DNA from: Firmicutes bacterium CAG:646
GTDB lineage: Bacteria; Bacillota; Clostridia; Lachnospirales; Lachnospiraceae
Length of the DNA stretch: 42,423 nucleotides
Direction: 5' to 3'
Assembly (NCBI GenBank): GCA_000432335.1
Contig: HF995395.1
Coordinates: 1-42,423, forward strand
Part shown: piece after piece, positions 1 through 5,739 of the stretch
Layout of the letters: each line of letters begins with the position of its first letter
Position numbering within the stretch: the first letter of the stretch is position 1
The notes under the pieces: model-generated
The model's input: only the letters and a program-made list of their open reading frames with translations
Database searches by the model: none
What the model was told of the DNA's origin: nothing
Program-made: the position numbers and the translations under genes

Positions 1-792
1 GGCGTCTGCGTTTTGACAGAGTATATCTGGCAGAAGCTGACGAAAAAACAGATAACGGCGGGGGATTTCAGCGCAGTAGTGACGGGAATTCTGATGGCAT
101 TTAATATGCCGGTCACTGTGCCTGTATGGGTTCTGGTGGCGACAGATGTATTCAGCATCCTGATCGTAAAGCAGATGTTTGGAGGCATCGGAAACAATTT
201 TGTAAATCCGGCGTTGATGGGAAGACTTCTGGTTATGGTGGCATGGCCTGGAGCAGTGATGCAGTATGTGGCGCCACAGACAATCACTACCGATGCAGTA
301 TCAGCAGCTACGATTTTGGGAACAGCTAAGAGTGGAGCGGAGACGGGTTACAGTTATCTTCAGATGTTTTTGGGAGAAATGCCAGGCGCTATGGGAGAGA
401 CCAGTAAGCTTTTACTGTTAGTAGGCTTTGCTTATATGTTCTATATGGGCATTGTCAATGCAGAAGCTGCTTTTACATATATAGCAACGGTGACGGTACT
501 TACTTTTGTATTTGGTCCAGAAGGACTTTTTACAGGAGATATTCTGCTGAATCTTTTTGGCGGCGGTCTGATCATGGGCGGATGCTATATGCTGACAGAT
601 TATCGTTTTGTTTCCCGAAAAGGAAAACTTTTATATGCGATAACAGCAGGTGTGATCACTGCAGGCATCCGTATTTTCAGCAATTATCCAGAAGGTATCT
701 GCTTTGGTATTTTGACAGCGAACTGTCTGGCAGGATTACTATCTGGATTATATAAACGTCATGTATATGGAACAAAGAAAATAGAAGCATAG
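1..792 (+). CDS. rnfD: RnfD-like membrane subunit (5' end outside window)
   Basis: This is the C-terminal part of an RnfD/NqrB-type integral membrane subunit of an ion-translocating ferredoxin:NAD oxidoreductase (Rnf) complex. The frame is open to the first base of the window, so the internal TTG at 13 is not the start; roughly the first 55-60 residues of a usual 310-330 aa RnfD are missing. The fragment is hydrophobic with several membrane segments. It carries DAVSAAT (visible residues 98-104), matching the flavinylation motif in which the last Thr is linked to FMN by ApbE. GDFSAVVTGILMAFNMP and FGGIGNNFVNPALMGR are typical RnfD blocks. It lies 13 bases before the rnfG-like gene, and apbE is nearby on the other strand. 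Family is confident; whether it belongs to a full Rnf or a reduced variant depends on sequence upstream. Confidence 0.9.
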   Translation, partial: GVCVLTEYIWQKLTKKQITAGDFSAVVTGILMAFNMPVTVPVWVLVATDVFSILIVKQMFGGIGNNFVNPALMGRLLVMVAWPGAVMQYVAPQTITTDAVSAATILGTAKSGAETGYSYLQMFLGEMPGAMGETSKLLLLVGFAYMFYMGIVNAEAAFTYIATVTVLTFVFGPEGLFTGDILLNLFGGGLIMGGCYMLTDYRFVSRKGKLLYAITAGVITAGIRIFSNYPEGICFGILTANCLAGLLSGLYKRHVYGTKKIEA

Positions 793-805
793 GAGAGAAA
801 ATCAT

Positions 806-1738
806 ATGAAGAATAAAAATGTAAGAGGAATTCTTGCCCTGGCAGTAGTAACGGCTCTGTCTTTCGGAGTGATCATCGGTTCCAAAGCTCTGGCAACCGA
901 TATGGAAGGAGAAAATGGGGGCGCTGCTCAGGCAAAGGTAACGGAAGAGTTGGATGTAAGCGGCGCAGAAAATATTGAAAAGGCAGCAAAAACAGACAGC
1001 GGTTATGTAGTTACCGTAAAAGAAAAAGGTTACGGTGGAGATATCCTGATGGATGTTTCTTTTGATGCAGATGCAAAGAAAATCACAAAGGTAGAAGTGA
1101 CAGAGCAGAGTGAAACGGAAAATCTGGGCGCACGTATAGCAGAAGCAGAGTTTTTGAGCCAGTTTGAAGGTGTGGAAGCGCCGGTATATCTTCCAGGGAT
1201 GAGTCTGGAAGAGGATTCTGACAAAGAGGCGGCAGATCCGCTGGAAGGCGCTGTACTGAAAGATGGAACTTACGAAGCAAAAGCAGACGGTCCAGATGAT
1301 AATGGAATGACAGAACAGGTGACGATGACCATCAAAGATGGAAAGATTACCGAAGTAAACTGGGATTCCATTGGCGAAGACGGAACAAAGAAGAGTGTTC
1401 TGGCAGAAACCGGAGAGTATGTGATGACGGAAGACGGTTTGAACTGGAAAGAGCAGGCAGAGGCTCTGGCAAACGCTTTGATCGAAAATCAGTCTCTTTC
1501 TTTCTTTACTATGGATGAGCAGGGAAAGACCGATGTGGTATCAGGAGTAAGTATTTCCATCGAAAGTTTTGTGAGTCTGGCAGAAAAATGTATGTATGAA
1601 GCAGCGGGAATGGAAAAAGAAGTAAGTGTTCCGTCTAATGGAACGCAGGTGGATGCAGTGTCCGGCGCTACCATTTCTTCCACAGCGGCAGTAAATGGAA
1701 TCAATGCTGCTTATGAGTATCTGCAGACAGTAAAATAA
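806..1738 (+). CDS. rnfG: RnfG-like FMN-binding protein with inserted domain
   Basis: Probable RnfG subunit, an extracytoplasmic electron-transfer protein carrying covalent FMN. One N-terminal membrane segment lies at about residues 8-28. The RnfG core follows (GYVVTVKEKGYGGDI, then a SETENLGAR block), and DAVSGAT at 283-289 has T289 as the expected FMN attachment residue. Between the core (ending near 130) and this motif sits an insert of about 130 residues starting LKDGTYEAKADGPDDNG. It resembles the repeat domain of pheromone-type/FMN-binding lipoproteins. The insert ends in DVVSGVS (243-249), a degenerate copy of the flavinylation motif with Ser where Thr is expected. At 310 aa the protein is much longer than a usual RnfG (about 180-210 aa). 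A purine-rich ribosome site (aggagag) precedes the ATG. Confidence 0.85.
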   Translation: MKNKNVRGILALAVVTALSFGVIIGSKALATDMEGENGGAAQAKVTEELDVSGAENIEKAAKTDSGYVVTVKEKGYGGDILMDVSFDADAKKITKVEVTEQSETENLGARIAEAEFLSQFEGVEAPVYLPGMSLEEDSDKEAADPLEGAVLKDGTYEAKADGPDDNGMTEQVTMTIKDGKITEVNWDSIGEDGTKKSVLAETGEYVMTEDGLNWKEQAEALANALIENQSLSFFTMDEQGKTDVVSGVSISIESFVSLAEKCMYEAAGMEKEVSVPSNGTQVDAVSGATISSTAAVNGINAAYEYLQTVK

Positions 1739-1759
1739 AAGAACGGAGGATCTTGTGAT

Positions 1760-2527
1760 ATGAAATTAAAATATCCGGCAGAAGCGTTTGCTTTTGGGAT
1801 TCTTCTGTTTTCCGCAGGAATGAAGGAAGCATTTACCGCAGGTGTATTGGTGATTTTATCTGTGGCTTTCGCAGAATTTATCAAAAATCTTCTGGAAAAT
1901 GTGATTCCTGCATGGAGTTTAAAAGCCTGTGTACTGATTTCTACAGCAGCAGTTACTTCCAGCGTCTTTTTGTTGGGCTTTGCTTTCCTTGGCGATCCTC
2001 TTACTGTGGAGACTTGGGTAATGACCCTTGTAGTGGGACTTTTGTCAGCAAAATGTGTGCTTATGAATGATCTTGAAGGAGATTACGGAGAGATTTTCTG
2101 GGAGTCAGGAATCTGCTGGGGCTTTTGGGTGCTTCTGGCAGTTTTGCGGGAATTTGCAGGAAGCGGAAGAATTTTCGGAAATATGATCCTGGAGATGGAG
2201 TTTCAGTCAAAAGCGTTTTTAGAAATGACCTTTGCTTTCCTCACAGCGGGTCTTGTGTTGGCATTTACCAATGGAGTTCTGAAGAAAAAATGCGGACAGA
2301 CCCACAGTCTTTTTCTTGTAGTGCTGGCGGCGCTGTACACGAAACCTTTTACGATGGAATCGTTCGGTGAATTGGCAGGACTTTTATGGACGATTGCAGT
2401 TCCGATTGTCTTATTTATCTCGGTGAAGAAAACACTGAAATTTGCCCGTACCGGACAGGCATACAGAGGACTTCCGGTGGAAATGATCTCTATGGGATTT
2501 ATTTATATGATTTTGGGAATTTATTAG
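1760..2527 (+). CDS. Divergent RnfA/RnfE-type membrane protein
   Basis: Polytopic membrane protein of 255 aa in the Rnf/Nqr A/E family. The best landmark is the block KCVLMNDLEG followed by LREFAGSGRIFG, which parallels the NC..LGRAEA ... REILGAGSIFG region of RnfE/RnfA. Canonical RnfA and RnfE are about 190-200 aa, and each gives Cys residues to a membrane [2Fe-2S] cluster. Here the first Cys-containing motif near the N-terminus is absent (GILLFSAGMKEAF), although the second-region Cys in KCVLM is present. The C-terminus extends further than usual. It starts 21 bases after rnfG behind a GGAGG site and ends just before a terminator, so no separate rnfA or rnfB follows. Family assignment is moderately sure; function within an Rnf-like complex is inferred from gene order. 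Confidence 0.65.
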   Translation: MKLKYPAEAFAFGILLFSAGMKEAFTAGVLVILSVAFAEFIKNLLENVIPAWSLKACVLISTAAVTSSVFLLGFAFLGDPLTVETWVMTLVVGLLSAKCVLMNDLEGDYGEIFWESGICWGFWVLLAVLREFAGSGRIFGNMILEMEFQSKAFLEMTFAFLTAGLVLAFTNGVLKKKCGQTHSLFLVVLAALYTKPFTMESFGELAGLLWTIAVPIVLFISVKKTLKFARTGQAYRGLPVEMISMGFIYMILGIY

Positions 2528-2536
2528 AGTAGATGG

Positions 2537-2601
2537 AAGCTGTCGCTTTAAACATGGTTCAGAAATATTCTGGATATGCACTTAAAGCGACAGCTTTTTA
2601 C
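2537..2601 (+). terminator. Terminator of the rnf-like operon
   Basis: A perfect 15-bp inverted repeat (2537-2551 with 2582-2596, arm AAGCTGTCGCTTTAA) encloses a 30-base loop that holds its own small hairpin (CAGAA/TTCTG). The 3' arm runs into TTTTTA. It separates the rnf-like operon from the convergent apbE. Confidence 0.85.
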
Positions 2602-2611
2602 TTTAAGAAAT

Positions 2612-3643
2612 TCAGGATAAGATATGGATCTCTTCTTCAAAATTATCGCTATAATGAAGCTGATAATCGTCAGTGATAAAGACCGCCTGAACATCCGGCA
2701 GACTGTTAATCAATTCCATGCCTTTTTCCAGTCCAAGGGCGAAGCAGGTGGTGCTCAGTCCATCGCCGTCCACGCCATGTTCGGTGATGATAGTCACGGA
2801 GACCAGAGAGGTATCGCAGGGATAGCCGGTTTTTGGGTTCAGGATATGATGGTAAAGGGTTCCGTCTTTTTCAAAGTATCGTTCGTAGATACCAGAGGAA
2901 ATTACGGACTTATCTGTAATTTCTATGACGGCGGCAGTTTCGTTCCGATCGGCAAAAGGCTTCTGAATACCGATGCGAAAGGGCGTATTGCCGGGACGGT
3001 TCCCAATACATAGTACATTTCCCCCCAGATTGATCGTAGCGCTTTTTACTCCTTTCGATACCAGAAAATCCTTGATGCGGTCGGAGATAAATCCTTTGGC
3101 GATTGCTCCCAGATCGAGACCCATCCCTTCTTTCTGAAAGGAAAGCTGGTGATTATTCAAGAGAACGTCCTGATCGTTGACCAGAGGCAGGGCAGTCTGA
3201 ATGGCTGTTTCCTGAGGGACAATCTTCTCTCCAGAGGTAAAATCCCAGAGGGAGGACACGGGTTCGATAGCGATATCGAAGGCGCCTTTAGAAAGCTCGC
3301 CGTAGGATAGACCAGATCGGATCAGTTCTTCCAGTTCGGAAGAAATCAGAAAGCCGTCGGAGCCTTTGGGAAGCGTACCGTGATTCAAACGATAGAGTTC
3401 ACTAGTTTCTTTGGTCCTACTGAAAATTTCCTCATAGTAGTCGCAGAGGGCGAGCGCTTCATCCAGAAGAGAAGTATCCTGAGAATCATAGATCGTCACA
3501 GTCACAACGGTATTCAGCTTGAAAGCTGTAGCAGTGATGGGATTCCGGGATTTCATTTCTTTCTGATATAAAATAAAAAATATCAGGAGAAAAGTAAAAA
3601 TAAGAATACAGATGGCGCCGATGCGCCGTTTTTTATTCGTCAT
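2612..3643 (-). CDS. apbE: FAD:protein FMN transferase (ApbE)
   Basis: ApbE family enzyme that transfers FMN from FAD to a Thr in the D-x-x-(S/T)-G/A-A-T motif of proteins such as RnfD and RnfG, on the outer face of the membrane. At 343 aa it has the usual length. Residues about 9-26 form a membrane anchor (ICILIFTFLLIFFILY); no lipobox Cys is visible, unlike many ApbE lipoproteins. Family blocks present are KLNTVVTVTIYD, GAFDIAIEPVSSLWDF, DLGAIAKGF, GGNVLCIGNRPG, HILNPKTGYP and DGDGLSTTCFALG; the last holds the Mg-binding Asp region. The start ATG has a clear AAGGAGC site. Its own minus-strand promoter lies upstream. The natural clients are the two flavinylation-motif proteins encoded on the facing strand. 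Confidence 0.95.
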   Translation of the reverse strand: MTNKKRRIGAICILIFTFLLIFFILYQKEMKSRNPITATAFKLNTVVTVTIYDSQDTSLLDEALALCDYYEEIFSRTKETSELYRLNHGTLPKGSDGFLISSELEELIRSGLSYGELSKGAFDIAIEPVSSLWDFTSGEKIVPQETAIQTALPLVNDQDVLLNNHQLSFQKEGMGLDLGAIAKGFISDRIKDFLVSKGVKSATINLGGNVLCIGNRPGNTPFRIGIQKPFADRNETAAVIEITDKSVISSGIYERYFEKDGTLYHHILNPKTGYPCDTSLVSVTIITEHGVDGDGLSTTCFALGLEKGMELINSLPDVQAVFITDDYQLHYSDNFEEEIHILS

Positions 3644-3674
3644 AGATGCTCCTTTTTATGGTTTATTCAGGAAC

Positions 3675-3703
3675 ATTGTAGAATGGGAGACGGATCGTGT
3701 CAA
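3675..3703 (-). promoter_or_regulatory. Promoter of apbE
   Basis: Read on the minus strand: TTGACA, a 17-base spacer, then TACAAT. The -35 box overlaps the stop codon of the upstream Spo0A-like gene, so apbE can be transcribed separately from it. Confidence 0.75.
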
Positions 3704-4170
3704 GTCTGTGTTTCTGGTAAATGTTCCAGAAGCTGCATAAGTTCAGTGGACATCCAGCTCATAACTTCCCGATAAATTTCCTGTTTTATTTCACAGCAAT
3801 CCGAACTGCAGCAGCTTTTCTCATGAGAAGTGTCATCAGGTCTGGCGAGCTGGCGGCATCGCAGGTATAGTGTACGCAGCAGATTGGAGTTTTGCGGATT
3901 CATAAGATCCAGATATTGTTCCAGAACATCAGGTTTTCCTTTTTTGATTGCTGTCTCGAAAGCATGACGGATCGCCCGTTCCACTCGGGATGCGGTAGTG
4001 TCTCTTTGAAGAGCGATTTCGTGGTACAGGGCGCAGATCTTCCCATCGGCATAATAAGGATCTGTATCGAAAAGTTCCATGGCATCGCAGATATAGGTAA
4101 ATCCTTTAATGCCCGCGGGGACTCCAAGCTCCAGAAGTATGTTTACAGTATTTTGTTTCATCTTTTTCAT
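3700..4170 (-). CDS. Stand-alone Spo0A C-terminal domain regulator
   Basis: A 156-aa DNA-binding protein matching the C-terminal effector domain of Spo0A. The opening ILLELGVPAGIKGFTYICDA and especially TTASRVERAIRHAFETA (near residues 58-74) match the Spo0A recognition-helix region almost exactly. The phospho-acceptor receiver domain that normally occupies the first half of Spo0A is missing, and the upstream DNA is a promoter, not a broken receiver. The protein is therefore probably not controlled by the sporulation phosphorelay. After the HTH there is a Cys-rich stretch (SCCSSDCC) not typical of Spo0A. ATGs at 4170 and 4161 are both possible starts; GAGG lies very close to the first. Its promoter carries a perfect 0A box. 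Function is unknown; regulation of apbE, itself or the divergent XRE gene is an inference from position. Confidence 0.85.
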   Translation of the reverse strand: MKKMKQNTVNILLELGVPAGIKGFTYICDAMELFDTDPYYADGKICALYHEIALQRDTTASRVERAIRHAFETAIKKGKPDVLEQYLDLMNPQNSNLLRTLYLRCRQLARPDDTSHEKSCCSSDCCEIKQEIYREVMSWMSTELMQLLEHLPETQT

Positions 4171-4219
4171 TTCCTCACTTCACACAAATATTTTGTCAGA
4201 TAAAATACACAATGCAACT

Positions 4220-4248
4220 ATTATATGTCGAATAACAACAAAAGTCAA
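4220..4248 (-). promoter_or_regulatory. Promoter of the Spo0A-like gene
   Basis: Minus-strand TTGACT, 17-base spacer, TATAAT. The -35 box lies in the left arm of the shared palindrome at 4244-4263. Confidence 0.75.
4226..4232 (+). promoter_or_regulatory. Candidate 0A box
   Basis: TGTCGAA, the exact Spo0A-box core, sits in the spacer next to the -10 of the Spo0A-like gene's own promoter. Binding there would be expected to block that promoter. A 7-mer match can occur by chance (roughly 1-2 percent for a region this short), so this is suggestive only. Confidence 0.45.
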
Positions 4249-4263
4249 CAGATTTATGTTGAC
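4244..4263. promoter_or_regulatory. Palindromic operator between divergent promoters
   Basis: GTCAACA-N6-TGTTGAC is a perfect 7+7 bp inverted repeat. Each arm contains one of the two face-to-face -35 boxes, so one bound dimer could control both directions. The XRE protein encoded at 4325 is the most likely binder, by inference. Confidence 0.6.
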
Positions 4264-4287
4264 AACAAAACAAATTTCTATTAGTAT
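4259..4287 (+). promoter_or_regulatory. Promoter of the XRE regulator gene
   Basis: TTGACA at 4259-4264, a 17-base spacer and TAGTAT at 4282-4287. The -35 box lies in the right arm of the palindrome. Confidence 0.75.
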
Positions 4288-4324
4288 GTAGTAGGAAAAA
4301 AGGGAGAAAGGGGACCTTACAGAA

Positions 4325-4699
4325 TTGAAAGATAGAATAAAATTGATTCGGCAGAATGCCGGGATGACACAGCAGGAGTTTGCAAAGCAAATTGGAGTTT
4401 CCAGAAACACCATTGCAACGTATGAAACCAGCGTTCGTATACCGATAGATGCCATTGTACTGTCCATCTGCCGGGAATTCAATATCAATGAAACATGGCT
4501 GAGAACAGGAGAAGGAAATATGTATATGGAAGAAAACCCGGATTTTATGCTGTCCAAGTGGTTTGGAGAGATACTCCGAGAAGAATCCTCTTCTTTTAAA
4601 AAACAGCTTATCCTGGCGCTTTCCCAAATGTCAGAGCGGGAATGGAGCCTTCTGCAGAACTTTGTAGATACCTTTGTTGCAGGGAAAAACAAGTGTTAA
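4325..4699 (+). CDS. XRE-family transcriptional regulator
   Basis: A 124-aa regulator with an N-terminal Cro/CI-type helix-turn-helix (residues about 1-60). MTQQEFAKQIGVSRNTIATYE is the HTH core, and NETWLRTGEGNMY closes the domain in the manner of phage-type repressors. The remaining ~60 residues are predicted helical, ending in SLLQNFVDTFV, which could be a dimerisation helix. The start is TTG at 4325, preceded by AAAGGGG about 10 bases upstream; no in-frame ATG gives a sensible N-terminus. It is transcribed from the shared palindromic promoter and probably autoregulates. The 3' end overlaps by a few bases the stop of a small minus-strand gene. Target genes are not known. Confidence 0.85.
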   Translation: MKDRIKLIRQNAGMTQQEFAKQIGVSRNTIATYETSVRIPIDAIVLSICREFNINETWLRTGEGNMYMEENPDFMLSKWFGEILREESSSFKKQLILALSQMSEREWSLLQNFVDTFVAGKNKC

Positions 4700-4797
4700 G
4701 TTTTGTTCACAAGAGCTTTGATAAACTTATAAATGCAGATCAGCTGAGTTTGGTCTGCTTTTTTAATTAACTGGATAATCTGTTGTTTTCGCCCCAT
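4696..4797 (-). CDS. Small 33-aa protein gene
   Basis: A 33-codon reading frame starting ATG at 4797, with a full AGGAGG site at ideal spacing; the product begins MGRKQQIIQLIKKADQ. The pattern IIQLIKKA..TQLICIYKFIKALV looks like the C-terminal helix found in many clostridial phage-type regulators and related small proteins. It resembles the end of the convergent XRE protein (SLLQNFVDTFV). A possible promoter lies at 4851-4879. Its stop codon overlaps the stop of the XRE gene, and the XRE terminator hairpin lies inside it. Supported by the ribosome site and codon pattern only; function unknown. Confidence 0.55.
   Translation of the reverse strand: MGRKQQIIQLIKKADQTQLICIYKFIKALVNKT
4735..4764 (+). 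terminator. Terminator of the XRE regulator gene
   Basis: GCAGATC (4735-4741) pairs with GGTCTGC (4752-4758, one G-T pair), followed by six T. It falls within the small antisense gene. Confidence 0.65.
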
Positions 4798-4850
4798 AGA
4801 TCCTCCTGATTCTAATGATTTTATGGAGTACAATTTAAGAAGTCTCTTAT

Positions 4851-4879
4851 AGTCTACGTCATTTTCTCTGGAAAGTCAA
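4851..4879 (-). promoter_or_regulatory. Possible promoter of the 33-aa gene
   Basis: Minus strand TTGACT, 17-base spacer, TAGACT. The -10 box is only a 4/6 match. Confidence 0.4.
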
Positions 4880-4909
4880 TGAGGTATTACAAAAAACTTG
4901 TAAATCTCG

Positions 4910-4938
4910 TTGAAGCAACAAGAAATTTGTAGTATTAT
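4910..4938 (+). promoter_or_regulatory. Promoter of the S24-like regulator gene
   Basis: TTGAAG, a 17-base spacer, then TATTAT. The -35 overlaps GTTG-AAG-CAAC (4909-4919), a short palindrome with the same GTTG/CAAC half-sites as GTTGACAAC (4258-4266) at the upstream XRE promoter. Confidence 0.65.
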
Positions 4939-4989
4939 GTAAGAGAGTAACAGGGAAATGCGTAACATGGGACAGAGAGGAGGTTTCAT

Positions 4990-5727
4990 ATGGATATACG
5001 AAATAAACTTCGGTTTCGGAGGACGGAACTGAATATTAGTAGAAATGAACTGGCAAAGAAGGTACATGTAACTCCATCCGCTATCGCCAATTATGAGAAT
5101 GGGGTCAGTTATCCAAAGCCGGATATTTTGATTGCGTTGATGCAGGCGCTGCAAATAGACGCTAATTACCTGTATCAGGATTATTTGTCAGACAGTGTAA
5201 TTCGGAGTATGTATGGAGATCTTTCTTTTGAGGAAAAGGAATCGCTTACCCGATATCGTCTCCTTACAGAATATGGCAAGAAGCTTGTACGGCTGGTGAT
5301 CGATGAAGAGTATCAGAGAATGCAAAAAGAGCGCTGGGTGAAGCTTCTCTGTTGTCTGCCGGGAGAAAGAAAGGAGTATTCCGGTTTTTTGATGAGGCAG
5401 GAAGTACAAAAGATTCAGAGCCGTCAGGAGAATATTCCTGAGGGGACGGATTTTTGTTTTCAGATTCAGGTGGATTGTTATGAACCAGTTTTTCGGAATC
5501 GTGATGTGATCGCACTCAGTTGTCGACCTGCCAGACATAATGAACTGGGAATCTTTAAGCTGAATGGCGTTTGCTATATCCGATCCTTGTATTTGCAGGA
5601 CAGAAAGTGCCGTCTTTGTTCTCTGAATGTGATGGACTCTGATATAGAGGTAAGTGAAAACGATACGTTAAGTTGTGTGGGAACGATTTTGGGACAGATT
5701 TTTGGGGAAATTAAGATGGAAGAATAG
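4990..5727 (+). CDS. XRE/S24-type repressor with altered catalytic residues
   Basis: A 245-aa CI/LexA-like regulator. Residues 1-65 form an XRE helix-turn-helix (ISRNELAKKVHVTPSAIANYE); a helical linker follows, and from about 150 onward comes a LexA/CI peptidase S24-type fold (PEGTDFCFQIQVDCYEPVF ... DVIAL ... IFKLNGVCYIRSLYL). In S24 proteins the nucleophile is Ser in a D-S-M-E-P-type motif and the general base is Lys in Y-I-K. Here these positions are Cys163 (VDCYEP) and Arg198 (CYIRSL), so classic self-cleavage is unlikely and the domain may serve only for dimerisation. The ATG follows AGGAGG. The CmpB-type gene starts 12 bases downstream, suggesting co-transcription and possibly control of that operon. 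Confidence 0.85.
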   Translation: MDIRNKLRFRRTELNISRNELAKKVHVTPSAIANYENGVSYPKPDILIALMQALQIDANYLYQDYLSDSVIRSMYGDLSFEEKESLTRYRLLTEYGKKLVRLVIDEEYQRMQKERWVKLLCCLPGERKEYSGFLMRQEVQKIQSRQENIPEGTDFCFQIQVDCYEPVFRNRDVIALSCRPARHNELGIFKLNGVCYIRSLYLQDRKCRLCSLNVMDSDIEVSENDTLSCVGTILGQIFGEIKMEE

Positions 5728-5739
5728 AAGAGGTGACAA

